This document shows positions 10,035-20,941 of a DNA stretch of 64,000 nucleotides, one piece after another; positions within the stretch are counted from its first letter, which is position 1; every line of letters begins with the position of its first letter. Position numbers and translations under genes: made by a program. The notes beneath the pieces were generated by a model, which saw only the letters and a list, made by a program, of their open reading frames with translations, did no database searches and had not been told where the DNA came from. Origin of the DNA: CAVUCH01 sp963763095 (GTDB taxonomy: Bacteria > Acidobacteriota > Vicinamibacteria > Vicinamibacterales > JAENWD01); the NCBI GenBank assembly GCA_963763095.1, contig CAVXNR010000031.1, forward strand, positions 1 through 64,000. The letters are read 5' to 3'.

Positions 10035-10255
10035 GACGGTCCTCCCGGTTCGTGCCCGACCATTCGGAGCACGTGTACCATCTACTGCGTGATCTACTTG
10101 CTTACTGGCTCACGCTCTTGCGGGCGGGGATACATACCGCGCGGTTACCGCGACCTTAGACAGCGGCGTACGGCTGGCACCCCAGGCCGACACCGCCTAT
10201 AAACATTGGCTGAATTGGCTGTTTTCTTGCGGCTCATAACCCCACAGGTCGCGGG

Positions 10256-12692
10256 TTACTGGCCCCGAAGCATTGCCATTGCGTCGACGCGCGTTGCCCG
10301 TCGAACGGGCAAATAGGACGCGAGCGCCGCGGCAGCAACGAGCAGCAAAGCGGCTCCGATCATGGTCGGCGCATCAAGAGGATCGACATCGAACAGCATG
10401 CCTCGAACGAGCGGATTGGCTCCTACTGCTCCAGCTACTCCTAGTAGCGCTCCCAGGCCCGCGAGACGAACTGTTTCCGCCAGGACGAACTGGCGAACCC
10501 GCGTCGCGGTCGCTCCTATCGCCAGGCGGATCGCGATCTCACGCTCTCTCTGGCGCACATACGCTGCCATCACTGCATAAAGGCCAACTGTAGAGAGCAG
10601 TAGCGCCACGATGCCAAAGATACTGAGGAGGAATGCATTGAATCTGGGACGCGCGAGAGGACGATTGAGCATCTCCGCGAAAGGTGCCACTCGCATAACC
10701 TCCACATCCCGGTCGACCGCGTGGACCTGATCACGCGCGAGCGACGCAACCAGTTCAAGAGACGCAGTGGTTCGCAAGACGAGCATCGTGGCAGTCATTT
10801 GGAACTGCGCAGCCGGGAGATAGAGTGTCGGACGCGGGCTCATCAAATCCCGGTACCGGGTCTGCCCAGCAACACCAACGATGATGTACCAGGGATCTCT
10901 TGAGCCGAGCGCGCCCATCTTCAACCGCTTGCCGATCGGGTCCTCTCCGGGCCACGTTCGTTCAGCGACGTCCTCGCTGACGATCGCGACGTCCACCGCG
11001 CCCTCGCGATCCGAGGCCGTAAAGGCGCGCCCGCTCACAATCGGAACCTGAAGCGTTTCGAAGTAGTTGGGATGAATCGATTCCAGGTTCAGCGACGGGT
11101 TTGCCGCAGCTTGTTCGGCGTTCTGTCCTTCGGCCGTCAAATCGCGGCAAATCCCATCCCTGTCCGGAGAACGGTGGCCACGTTTACCGGAGTTGCAGCC
11201 GAAATGGCCGGCGACCGCTTCGAGGCTGTTCGATTACGTCATCGAGAAACCGTCGCATGCTGACGTCTGTCCGTATGCTCCGCTGGGAATGTGGAGATCG
11301 AGGAGCACAAGGTGGTCTGCCGGCAGGCCGAGTTCGACCGACTGCAAGCTGAGAACGCTCTGAATCAAGAGGCCGGCGGCGGCGACTACGGTCACGGCCA
11401 GGGCAACCTGGCGACAACAAGCATCCGCCGTCCGCGGCTGCCCGTGGAGCGGGTAATGCCATTGGTGGCGGATCGCAACTGCGACACGAGATCGGCCCGC
11501 ATCGACAGAAGCGCCGGTGCAAGACCCGCGAGAAACGCCGACACCAATACGACACCAATCGAGAATGAGACTACCGTCGTGTCGATACGGACCGATTCCG
11601 CTCGCGGCAGCCCGTCCGGCACCAAAGTGATCAGCGCCTGGAGGCACCACCAGGTGATTGCAACCCCCGCAACACCGGCCAGCCCGGCTACAACTAGGCT
11701 CTCGATCAGCACCTGACTGAGTATCCTGCTGCGACCGGCGCCGAGGGCGACTCGCAGAGCCAGCTCGCCGCGCCGTGCTTCGGCACGCATCAACAGGAGA
11801 TTTGCCACGTTCGCACTGGCGATAACAGCACCAGCCCCACGGCACCAAATAGGGCGAGCATCGGCGTTCGGACGTCTCCGACGACACGTCGTGCGAAAGC
11901 ACGAACGACGGGAACAAGACCGCGAATCGCGTTCGCTGGCGCGTCGGCCTCCAGCCGTTCGCTCAATGCAACGATCTCGCTCGTCACCTGTTCGATCGTC
12001 ACACCGGGGCGAAGCCTCGCAATCAGATTCACCTCGCGCCGGGCAGCGTCACCAAACGGGCCGTTCGTGGACACCGAACTCGTTGGCCTCCACGCCTCGA
12101 CACCCGTCGGATAGTCGAGGTCCGCAGGCATGATGCCGACGATTCTTACAGACTGGTCGTCAAGTGTTACCCGATGGCCAATGACTTCTCGCGACGCACC
12201 GTATCGACGCTGCCAGAAGCGATCGCTGAGCACGATGACGTTCTCCGCCCCCTCTTTGTCGTCAGCGGGACTGAGCGCGCGGCCGAGAACCGGTTGAACC
12301 CCGAGCACATCGAAGAAACCGCCAGTGACTTCCGCGACGTTCGCGTAGCCCGAGACACCATCGTCGATCATCGCTGTGCGGCCGACGCCATTTCGAGTCA
12401 CACCAGCAGCTTTCTCGAGCAGCTGACTGGCTTCGGAGACGGCTTCAATCTCGGTGTTCCCAAACGGGTATCGTGCGGAGCCCGAAGTGCGCAGTTCCTT
12501 CCAGGCAATGACTAATCTGTCTTGATCGTGTACGGGGAGGGGTCGGAGCAGCACTCCCTGGATGAGCGCAAACATCACCGTCGTACCTGCGATGCCTAAC
12601 GCGAGTGTCAACGCCGCAGTTCCAGTGAACGTCTTGGCTCGCCACAGGCTCCGGTATGCGAGACGGAGGTCTTGATTGAGTGCGTCGAGCAT
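10256..12692 (-). pseudogene. Decayed ADOP-family (MacB/FtsX) ABC permease
   Basis: The parts of an acidobacterial duplicated-permease protein appear in order but in several frames. Positions 12692-11790 hold the N-terminus with MacB-like periplasmic domain start (MLDALNQDLRLAYRSLWRAK). A second frame holds the segment beginning NLLLMRAEARRGELALR. A third holds AAAGLLIQSVLSLQSVELGL. The last part, 11140-10256, ends with the second FtsX domain (EREIAIRLAIGATATRVRQF). At least four frame changes lie between 11100 and 11830. An intact paralogue is at 51630-54326. No PadR-type regulator accompanies this copy. The number of lesions favours genuine decay, but clustered sequence error is not excluded. 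Confidence 0.8.
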
Positions 12693-13263
12693 CGTTGTTA
12701 CTCAGGTTGCGTCAACCGCAACCGGCGGGCCCACGCTAGTGGTGTCGCAGTCTACTCCTCACTTCCGACGCTGCACAAGCACCTGTGATCGCTGCTCCTT
12801 GGCAGCCGCGCTCTGGAGGGGACGCGGACGCGAGCTCGCGGGCCACGCGATCAGCTGCGTCGAGAAACCGGCGTCAGGCAGACCTGCGCTTGCATGATTA
12901 CGGTTCGGTTCGAGAAACCGGGCGTAGAGCGCAACCTTCATTGCAGTGTCACCTCGGGTCGATCCTGCCGCTGTGTAATAAGCGCGCGCGCGCGAAGAGC
13001 TCGCGAGCGGCTTGCCGTGCGAGCGTGCGAACCAGCGCTCGAAGCGGTTCATTGCAATGATCTCCCGCCGGACGAGGCCTCCCACGTCGCACTCGCCGAT
13101 TGCGCCGTTCTCGAGATCGGATCTAAGGCCGCGCGACCGTGACGCACGTCAGCGAACTCGCAAGGCGATCGAGGCGCGCTGGTGGCCTCCCATTCAGTCT
13201 TCCTCGGAGCCGCTTCTGGACGGCCTGCCGCTGTCGCCGATACCCGGGTTGGATCGGCTCTCC
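12693..13263. other. Gene-free interval
   Basis: About 570 bases between the decayed permease and the 3' end of pnkp. Frames here are short and show no conserved domain. One minus-strand frame begins MKVALYAR, like serine recombinases, but the following residues do not continue that family. I see no RNA gene or strong hairpin. Confidence 0.4.
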
Positions 13264-15808
13264 TTATAGCCTTGGATCCACCGGCTCGCTCTCCAGGGCG
13301 AGGACGCCAAACACGCACTCGTGGACACGCCTGAGCGGCTCGCGTTGCACGAATCGTTCGAGTCCTTCGATCCCCAGGGCGAACTCGCGCAGAGCGAGCG
13401 AACGCTTGCCGGAAAGCCCACGTTCGCGAAGGCGTTCGCAGGTGCTCCGGCAACGTGTACTCAGGTCCGTAGATGATCCGGAGGTACTCGCGACCGCGGC
13501 ACTTCACCGCGGGTTGGAGAAGGCCGCGGGAGGTCGTGGCCACGAACTGCAAAGGCTTGACGACCGCGCCCTCACCGCCAGTCTCGGTCAGGTTCACCCA
13601 CCAGCCAGTTGCTGCGGCTTCGCTGGCGGGATCAGCGAGGTTCACGACCTGATAGGGCGTGCGCATCAAGAGGCTGTCGCCCTCCCGGACAAAGCTGCCG
13701 ATCGTGTTCATATGCCAGACATGATCCTTGTCGGCGTGGACCGCGCCTTCGGTGGCCATCACGTGAAACGGGGCAATCCGGATGTCCCGCAGCGATTCGA
13801 CGGGCCAGCAGTAGTTGCGATACGCCTGCGCAAATCGTTCGGCAAGGTTCAGCCGAACCTTGTGCCGTTCGAGCAGAGCGCCAACGTCCATGCCTCGCGC
13901 CCCGGCGGCCTCAAGTGCGCAGACCGCTTCGCCCAGGCCGACGCGAGCCGCCGTTCCCACCGACGCGTACTGCTGTCGAACGAGCTCGAGCGCCTTCGCG
14001 GACCACGGCATCAGCTCGCAGTCGAGGCACACCCAATCCGTGTTGAACCGCTCCCAGAATCCGCTTGCGTCGAGCGCAGAGCGCACCGCCGTCAGGAGCT
14101 CGCGCTCCAGCGCGGCATTTTCGAAGAATCGCCTGCCCGTGCGCGTGTAACAGACCCCGCCCCCGTCCTCCAGGACCCCGAATCGCTCGCAAGCGACGTC
14201 GTGGTTCCGGCAGATGATAACGATGGCGCGGGAACCCATGTGCTTCTGCTCGACGATTACGGTCGATACACCGTTGGTCCTGAAGTACGAGAATGCCTCG
14301 GCCGGGTGCTCCAGCAGGCCTTCAGCCTTGCTGGTCTCGCTCGGCGACATCGTTGGCGGGAGGTAGATCAGCCACTTGGGATTCGCCGCGAACCGGCTCA
14401 TTACCTCCAAAGCAGCCGCCGCGTTTTCCTCGCGGACCGTCACATTTCGGTGCAACCGAGTCGTCACGAGCCGCTTGCCTCGAACATCCTCGATGTCCAG
14501 GAGGTCGTCGTTCGCCTGCTGCGCGCTGAGTGAAGGACCGGCGACGGGGATGAACGGGCGAACCGGGTCGGCGTACGTCTGCCTGGCGGGCACGGAGACC
14601 AGCTCCTTCTCAGGCCACCGCAACGCCGTTAGCCGTCCGCCAAACACGCAACCCGTGTCGATGTTGATCGTGCGATTGAGCCACTCTGGTTCGGGAACCG
14701 GCGTATGTCCATAGACCACGCTGGCACGTCCGCGGTACTCGGCCGCCCAGTTGTAGCGGACGGGCAACCCGAACTCGTCGGTCTCGCCCGTCGTTTCCCC
14801 GAAGAGGGCGAAGTCCCTTACCTTGGCCGACCCGCGCCCCTGCATTTCTGCCTTCATGCCGGCGTGCGCGACCACGAGCCGGCCGTCGTCGAAGACGTAG
14901 TGACTCACAAGGCCGTCGAGAAACTTCTGCACGTCGGCACGGAACTCCGGTGTCTGCTGTTCGAGCTCCGCCAGCGTGCGGTCAAGCCCGTGGGAGACGG
15001 TCACGTCGCGGCCCTCGAGCTTCCGCTTCAGCTTGATATCGTGGTTCCCGGGCACGCTGAGGGCACTTCCCGCCTGTGACATCGACATCACGGTCCTGAG
15101 CGTATCGACGATGCGCGGCCCGCGGTCCACGAGGTCGCCGACGAAGATCGCCTTACGGCCTCCAGGGTGTGCCCAGGGGCCGCCGTCGTTCCTCTCGTAC
15201 CCGAGCTGCTGCAGCAGCTGTTCGAGCTCGTCGCAGCACCCGTGAACGTCGCCGATGATGTCGAAAGGACCGGTCTCACGCTTGCGGTTGTTCCAGAGTG
15301 GCTGCCGCTCGATGACGGCGGTATCAACTTCTTCCTGCGACTTGAGCACATGGACGTGCCGGAATCCTTCGCGTCCGAGGCCACGCAACGAACGATGCAG
15401 CTGGCTCCGCTGGTTCCGAATCACGTGCGGGCCGAAGTCACGGTCCGGTCGTGATCGATTCCGTTCGTGGCAGACGCGCTCGGGAAGGTCCAAAACGATT
15501 GCGACCGGGAGAACGTGATACTCCCGCGCAAGCGCAACGAGCGGCTTGCGCGCCTCCGGCTGGACGTTGGTCGCATCGACGACCGTCAGCTTTGCCCGGG
15601 CCAGCCGTCGGGCGGCCACGAAGTGCAGCGCCGCAAACGCGTCGTCGGTCGACGACTGGTCGTTCTCGTCGTCCGACACGAGCGCGCGGAAGCCGTCCGA
15701 CGACATCACTTCGGTTGGTTTGAAGTGCTTGCGGGCGAACGTCGACTTGCCGCACCCAGACGGTCCGATCAGGACGACCAGGGAGAGTTCGGGAATCGTG
15801 AAGGTCAT
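13264..15808 (-). CDS. pnkp: Pnkp: RNA 5'-kinase / 2',3'-phosphatase / adenylyltransferase, one frameshift
   Basis: Three-domain bacterial RNA-repair enzyme, about 847 residues after correction. The kinase domain has a P-loop GPSGCGKST (residues 15-23). The metallophosphoesterase has GDVHGC (D187, H189), GDLVDRG and GNHD (254-257). The ligase-like adenylyltransferase has lysine K522 in EQKHMGSRA. It heals and seals cleaved RNA ends together with Hen1. The C-terminus continues in another frame after GPEYTLPEHLR (indel near 13430): RERGLSGKRSLALREF, ending at the TAA at 13264. Without that correction the frame runs on to 13049 as Arg/Ala-rich nonsense. The ATG at 15808 overlaps the hen1 stop (ATGA), indicating translational coupling. 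Confidence 0.9.
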
Positions 15809-17199
15809 CGGGCGAACACCGCCATCTGCGTCGGAGGACCAACCGTGCTGTCCTCATCGCCGACCGGTCGATAGGTCACGGCATAGCCGAACCGGGAGGC
15901 CACGTCATTCGCCCAGTTCTGGAACTCTGCGCGCGTCCACTCGAAGCGGTGATCCTGGTGCCGGAACTGTCCCGCAGGGAGTGACGGCCATTTCACGTTG
16001 TATTCGGCGTTCGGCGTCGTCAGCGCGATGGTTGCCGGGACGCGCAGACTCGAAGAGGACGCGCTCGAATGCGCGCAGCCGAGGCTGGTCGAGATGTTCG
16101 ATGACTTCGACCACCGAGGCGGCATCGAATCCGCTCAGCCGAGCGGTCGCGATACATCAGCGAACCGTGCATCAGGCGAATGCGCTCGCGCTGCTTCGGC
16201 GCCAGCCGATCGAGCTTGAGGCGAGATTCGGCCAGATCGAGGACTCGTCCCGAAACGTCCATGCCGACGATCTCCGCGAACTGATGATCGGCCAGGAGGC
16301 GGCGCAGGAGCTTGCCTTCGCCGCACCCGAGATCCAGCACCCGTGAAGCGCCAGAAGCCTTCAGCACTTCGAACACGGCGTCGAGGCGGCGCTCGTTTAG
16401 GCTGATCGTCCGCTCGATCGACGCCTCTTGTTCGTCCTTCTGAGCGGCCGCAGCCTCTTCCTCGGGCTGTTCCTCAGCCGTCAGCCGGGCAATCGCGTCG
16501 CGCACGAGCCCTCGCTGATGCACGAGATAGCGCGAGACGATCGCGTCGCGCGACGGATGGCTGTCAAGCCAGCCCTCCCCGTGACGAAGCAGCTTCTCGA
16601 CTTCGTCGTCCCCGACCCAGTAGTGCTTCTGATCGTCGAGAACCGGAACGAGCACGTACAGGTGCGTCAGTAGGTCGCTCAGCCTGCGTGTTGCTCGCAG
16701 CGTAACCGTAAAGAGCCGGCTCGGGCCGAGCGCCGGCATGCTCTCGTCGAGTTCATGACGGGTCGCTTCGACCGTATAGCCGAGCGGCTCGAACAATGCG
16801 CGAAGGAACAGTTCGCCGCCGCGGCAGGGAACCGCCGCGAGTCGTGCTTCGAGCGGCAACTCGGACGACTGCGAGTTCTGGTTTCCGCTCGCAGCGGCCG
16901 CCCAAGGCGGAGTTGAACCAACGCGACAGCACGACCGAGAGCAGCGACGATGCGACGTACGGCCGGTCGTTGACGTACTGATCCTCTGCGCCGCCCTTGC
17001 CACCGCGGCCGCGGACCATTCCGACCGGATCGACATCGAGCAGGACGGCCGCCGTGCAGCTCTCCTCAGTCGCTTCCGGGTAGAAGACCGTCGCGTTGCC
17101 AAACGGGAACTCCCGCGTGTGCACGTGCTCCGGGTGCTTATGCAGCAGGAATCCAAGGTCGGTGGCTGGCCGGTGAGTCGTTCGAATGGTCAGGAGCAT
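15805..17199 (-). pseudogene. hen1: Hen1: RNA 3'-terminal ribose 2'-O-methyltransferase, three frameshifts
   Basis: The complete family is present at about 464 residues, but in shifted frames. The N-terminal domain (LLTIRTTHRPATDLGFLLHK) runs to about 16880, then shifts to LPLEARLAAVPCRGGELFLR. It shifts again near 16145 to RLSGFDAASVVEVIEHLDQP, and again near 16035 to TIALTTPNAEYNVKW. The methyltransferase core has motif I (VLDLGCGEGKLL) and the metal-binding set EVIEH plus the His residues in GQFRHQDHRFEW, which define bacterial Hen1. Hen1 methylates the 2'-OH at the break before Pnkp seals it, so the repaired site resists re-cleavage (established for the family). The three indels cancel in length, and every conserved motif survives. 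I therefore suspect sequence errors at least as much as decay. Confidence 0.85.
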
Positions 17200-17272
17200 C
17201 TGAGCGTCGCTTCGCAGTCCAGTATCAGCCGAAACACACGATTCGCTGGCAGACTGGCGAATTTATCTAAGG

Positions 17273-17291
17273 AATCCGTGGAAATCCGTGG
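17273..17291 (+). repeat. Short tandem direct repeat (AATCCGTGG twice)
   Basis: AATCCGTGG occurs at 17273-17281 and again at 17283-17291, period 10, in the spacer between divergent hen1 and vapB. Similar AATC(C/T)GTGG doublets are common in intergenic DNA of several soil phyla. No function is evident. Confidence 0.5.
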
Positions 17292-17341
17292 TTCTAGGAC
17301 AGCTCATCAGCCGCTTGCCGTGAGGCTCAACTGGCACGCAA

Positions 17342-17371
17342 AATCGTGCAGCACGTTAATGACGTGCGATT
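17342..17371. promoter_or_regulatory. Nested inverted repeat, candidate VapB operator
   Basis: The inner repeat is GCACGT (17351-17356), spacer TAATG, ACGTGC (17362-17367). The outer arms are AATCG (17342-17346) and CGATT (17367-17371). It ends 12 bases before the vapB start. Antitoxins of this type usually bind such palindromes to autoregulate, so it is a likely operator, and it also faces the divergent hen1 promoter. Confidence 0.5.
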
Positions 17372-17382
17372 CAGAGCACATC

Positions 17383-17616
17383 ATGAAGACTAACGTTACG
17401 CTGAAACTCGACGCCGACCTGCTGAGAGAAGCCCGGGTGGTGGCCGCCGAGGAAGGTCGATCCATCAGCGCCTTGCTGACCGATCGCCTCGAGGCCATCG
17501 TCCGCGAGCGGAAGGCCTTCGACAAGGCTCGACGGCGCGCGCTCGCCCGCCTACGCGAGGGCTTCGACCTCCAGTGGACACCGCCCAAGTCTCGCGACGA
17601 ACTCCATGAGCGATAG
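17383..17616 (+). CDS. vapB: VapB-like antitoxin
   Basis: 77 residues starting MKTNVTLKLD; the start is chosen because the ribbon-helix-helix-like N-terminal strand begins here, and upstream codons are non-conserved. The N-terminal DNA-binding part (VTLKLDADLLREARVVAAEE) is followed by a charged helical tail ending FDLQWTPPKSRDELHER, which in this family wraps the PIN toxin. It overlaps the vapC start by 11 bases. The antitoxin is intact although its toxin gene is broken. A nested palindrome directly upstream is the probable autoregulatory operator. Confidence 0.75.
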   Translation: MKTNVTLKLDADLLREARVVAAEEGRSISALLTDRLEAIVRERKAFDKARRRALARLREGFDLQWTPPKSRDELHER

Positions 17617-17879
17617 GTTCTTCGTCGATACCAACATCCTGATGTACGCGCACGACAAGGCCGCGGGCGCGAAGCATGAACGCGCGAGGGCCCTCGTGGA
17701 GGAGTTGTGGCGCGATCGGACGGGTGTGGTGAGTACGCAGTGCTCCAAGAGCTCGCGTTCAATCTCCGGAGGAAGGCTGGTCGTCCGCTCGACGGCAAAG
17801 CACGCGTGAAATCGTGGCCGACTACCTAACGTGGCAGGTCGTTGTGTCCACGCTCCTTGATCGCAGTTCAGCTGGTTAG
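17606..17879 (+). pseudogene. vapC: Truncated, frameshifted VapC PIN-domain toxin
   Basis: The first 46 codons (SDRFFVDTNILMYAHDKAAG) carry the first PIN acidic residue in DTNILMY. The next conserved block with its Glu, VLQELAFNLRRKAGRPL, appears in a different frame from about 17741. The following segment, EIVADYLTWQVVVSTLLDRS, is in a third frame from about 17811 and stops at 17879. The second half of the PIN domain, which carries the remaining catalytic Asp residues, is absent. The protein cannot be an active ribonuclease even if the two indels were sequencing errors. Confidence 0.75.
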
Positions 17880-18195
17880 GGAATTACGAGGAAATCTGAA
17901 AGCAGGTTTAGGGTCCAGGAGTTCGCCTGTCTTCACCCACGACCGGCGGGGGCGAGGTCCGCGCGTCGTGGCTCCGTTGTCACGCGGCCCCGCTCCACAG
18001 CTGCAAGTACCGACGGTTGCACGCCCCCGCCAAATCCCACTCCCGGGAAAGGCCGACCGGCGGCACGAAGTGTTCCGCGCGTATCGGGCGGCTGCACGAG
18101 ATGTTCAAAGCCGTGGAGGTCAGCAATCGCCATCGAGCCCCAGAATGCGCAAACGCCTTGGCTCCAGTCGGTCCCCCACGCCCAGTCGCGCTACA
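17880..18195. other. Gene-free interval
   Basis: About 315 bases between the VapC remnant and the 3' end of the methyltransferase gene. No conserved coding frame, hairpin with T-run, or RNA gene seen. Confidence 0.4.
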
Positions 18196-19014
18196 TTACT
18201 TACGCGCCTTGGCGACGTTCATGCGTTGCTCGTACTTCATTCCATCAGCGTCCGACCACTGCGCCCATCGATCGACGACGTCACGCTCGAGGGCGGCGAT
18301 CCGGGCGCCATCGAGGCTCGCGAGCATGCCGGTGAGTGGTGTGCAGTGCACGTACTGCCAGAGAAAGTCCCGTGCCGCGGGCAGCCGCAGCTCTTTCGCA
18401 TAGGTGCGAACGTTCACGTCAGCAAACCCGGCATCATGAAACAGTCGTTCGATGATCGCCGGATCGTTGAGCGAGAACACCATGCGGACGAATGCGCCGG
18501 CGTCGCTGCCAACGTGCCGCGTCATCGCCTCGTCGAGCGCGTCGAAGAACGCATTCGGCGGCGGCGTGGTCACGAGCACGCGGCCGCCGGGCGCCAGCCC
18601 GCGGCGCATTTCTCGCAGTGCGGCGCTCTTGTCCGCCACGAACTGGAGTCCCAGCTGACACAACACGACGTCGAACGCGTCGTCCGGCAGCGGGATCGAT
18701 TCGGCGCTGGTTTCGTACCAGCGGATCGCCGCGCCAGTGGAAGGAACGGACCGCGCGACGGACAGCATCGCCGGATTCAGATCCAGCGCGGCAACCGTGC
18801 CGCTCGGGCCGACGCGCTCCGCCGCGAGGCGCGCGACGACACCCGTGCCGCACGCAACATCGAGCACGCGTTCGCCGGGACGGAGCGCCGCTTCCGCGAT
18901 CAGGTCCGCCGCGAATGGACCTCCAATCACTGGAACGAAGTAGCGCTGGTAATTCTCGGGGGCTGATCCGCCGTATGCCTTGCCGTAGACGGAATCAGTC
19001 GTCGTCGTTGTCAT
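18196..19014 (-). CDS. Class I SAM-dependent methyltransferase
   Basis: 272 residues. The start at 19014 (MTTTTTDSVYGK) is chosen because AGGAGGACG lies 7 bases upstream; the frame remains open to 19095 without support. Motif I reads VLDVACGTGVVARLA (near residue 50), the acidic loop is ALDLNPAML, and a post-motif is FDVVLCQLGLQFVADK. This is the UbiE/Methyltransf_11 pattern. Substrate is unknown. The LuxR/TPR regulator gene lies 109 bases upstream on the same strand, so the two may form a loose operon. Confidence 0.85.
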   Translation of the reverse strand: MTTTTTDSVYGKAYGGSAPENYQRYFVPVIGGPFAADLIAEAALRPGERVLDVACGTGVVARLAAERVGPSGTVAALDLNPAMLSVARSVPSTGAAIRWYETSAESIPLPDDAFDVVLCQLGLQFVADKSAALREMRRGLAPGGRVLVTTPPPNAFFDALDEAMTRHVGSDAGAFVRMVFSLNDPAIIERLFHDAGFADVNVRTYAKELRLPAARDFLWQYVHCTPLTGMLASLDGARIAALERDVVDRWAQWSDADGMKYEQRMNVAKARK

Positions 19015-19122
19015 GTGCGTCCTCCTGTTCAGAAATCGGCTGAACGAGAACGCTAACGGACGGAGCGGTCGGCCCGCTTCGGCGAAACCACCCAAATCAA
19101 ACAGCGCGGCGCGTACGGAATT

Positions 19123-20748
19123 CTACGTACGCTGCCGCACGTGGCCGCGTTCGTAAGCGTATGCCGTGGCCGCGGAACGCGACGGAAGGTCGAGCTTCGT
19201 CAGAATATTGCTGACGTGGCGATCAACGGTTCGATCACTGATGGTCAGCGCGTCCGCGATTGCCCGATTGCTCATGCCTCTCGCGATCAGCGCGAGAACC
19301 TGTCGTTCGCGGGAAGTAAGAGTGCGATCGCTTGAAGCGGCGGCCGGAGCTCGCAGCCCGTCCACACGGGCGAGATCGGGCGCGGCGCCAAGCCGCTCGA
19401 ACACGCGCCGCGCCGCATCGAATTCCAGTTGAGCGGTTTCCTCGTCGCCGAGCGCACGGCACGTCATTCCGAGCAGGACGCGCACTCGCCCGGCTTCCCA
19501 CGGCGCGTCGATATCCTGCCAGTCGATCCATGCTTGACGGAGCAACCTCAATGCGCCGGCCGCGTCGCCTTCGGCGAGCAGAAGGCTGCCCGTCGCCTGC
19601 GCGTTGAGCGCGCGCAGATACCGCGCCTCAGAAAGCGCCGTCATTGCGGTCAATTCGTTCGCGGCGGCACGCGCGGCTTGAAGTTCGGATCCGTCGATCA
19701 TGATGTCGACACAGGCGGCAAGGACGGCCGCTCGCCTGTGCGGCGGCTGCGGCTCGCCAACCGCGCGGCGGATCGCCGCCTGCGCTGCGCCTCGCTGACC
19801 TTGCGCGAGCCACAACAACGGAAGGCCCGGCTCGAGTGCCTGGCCGTACTCGGTGGCTCGACGGTAGGCGAGGTCGGCTTCGGCGAACTTCCCTCGCAAC
19901 CGGTGGAGCTCCGCGAGCTGGTAGAACGCCGCACCGCTGCACCACTCGCAGGCGCGCTCGGCTTCCGCCGTCGCCTCGGACCACGCACCGCCGAGTCGCA
20001 GCAGCTCCACACGATGCACGAGGCATATCCCGCGAAACGCCACGAGATCTGGTTGTGCATCGCACCACCGCGACAGCGCTTCGGTCCATTCGCGCGCGCG
20101 TCCGAGATCAAGAAGGGCATGGCAGCCGTCGATCACGGCGCAGTACACGGTGCCGATGCCGATGGGCGACACATCGCCGACCGTGACCGCTACCATGATT
20201 TCGTCGAACAACGCGGTAGCCGCGGCTGCGTCCCCGCGCGTCGCCACGACTTGCGCAAAGCACAATCGACTGAATACCTGGAGGTCGGAATCGTCGAAAC
20301 GCCGTGCGAGGTCGGCCGCTCGAGCGGCTGCGTCGTGCGCGCCGTCGATGTCCTTGTCGTGAATGCGCAAGCGAGCGGTTAGTGCGAGCAGGAGTCCCTG
20401 TTCTGCACAGCCGCCGGCCGCGTCCTCGAGCAAGTGCTGCGTCCGCGCGAGCCACCCGCGGGCTTGCGCCCGCTCGCCTCTCGTCACGAGGTCGAGCACC
20501 AGCCAGAAGGTGCAGCGCGCAGCGCGCCGCACGTCCCGCAGCCGCAGCCACTCCGAATGTGCGCGCGTCCAGGCATCCGCGCTGGCTTCGTCCTTCCCGA
20601 CCATGTACGCGCAGACCGCGAGCCGCTCGAGATCCTCCGCCTCGAGTTGCGCACGAGCTTCATCGGCCGCGCGAAATCCTGCGTACGCGTCCTTCCACGC
20701 CTGCCGCGCGAAAGCGTCGCGAACCGCCGCAATCTCGTCGATGCGCAT
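19123..20748 (-). CDS. LuxR-type transcriptional regulator with TPR-rich N-terminal region
   Basis: 541 residues. The N-terminal 450 residues are alpha-helical and Ala/Arg/Leu-rich with TPR-like repeats, for example AWKDAYAGFRAADEARAQLE and FAEADLAYRRATEYGQALE. The C-terminal about 65 residues form a LuxR/GerE helix-turn-helix (LTSRERQVLALIARGMSNRA and TVDRHVSNILTKL). There is no P-loop or receiver domain, so activity is probably set through protein contacts or a ligand of the helical domain. It sits upstream of the methyltransferase gene, its possible target. Confidence 0.88.
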   Translation of the reverse strand: MRIDEIAAVRDAFARQAWKDAYAGFRAADEARAQLEAEDLERLAVCAYMVGKDEASADAWTRAHSEWLRLRDVRRAARCTFWLVLDLVTRGERAQARGWLARTQHLLEDAAGGCAEQGLLLALTARLRIHDKDIDGAHDAAARAADLARRFDDSDLQVFSRLCFAQVVATRGDAAAATALFDEIMVAVTVGDVSPIGIGTVYCAVIDGCHALLDLGRAREWTEALSRWCDAQPDLVAFRGICLVHRVELLRLGGAWSEATAEAERACEWCSGAAFYQLAELHRLRGKFAEADLAYRRATEYGQALEPGLPLLWLAQGQRGAAQAAIRRAVGEPQPPHRRAAVLAACVDIMIDGSELQAARAAANELTAMTALSEARYLRALNAQATGSLLLAEGDAAGALRLLRQAWIDWQDIDAPWEAGRVRVLLGMTCRALGDEETAQLEFDAARRVFERLGAAPDLARVDGLRAPAAASSDRTLTSRERQVLALIARGMSNRAIADALTISDRTVDRHVSNILTKLDLPSRSAATAYAYERGHVRQRT

Positions 20749-20941
20749 TTCAGTGCGCGTCCCCCCTCATACATGGGAGGTCGCGACGACGTCGGACTAA
20801 CGGAGACGGGCGATCGAACTCCCTCAGCGCATGTGAGTTCCGAGCTCGCGGTCGAGCGAATCCTGATCGACGCGCGACTGTAAATGATCGATTCTAAACA
20901 CTGCCAGCCTGCTCGGACTTCGAAACCTGAGCTTCGTCCCT

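Noticed and set aside
12759..13085. Minus-strand frame with MKVALYAR, resembling the start of a serine recombinase
   Set aside because: The eight-residue match is not followed by the recombinase Ser motif or any family sequence in any frame; too short to support.
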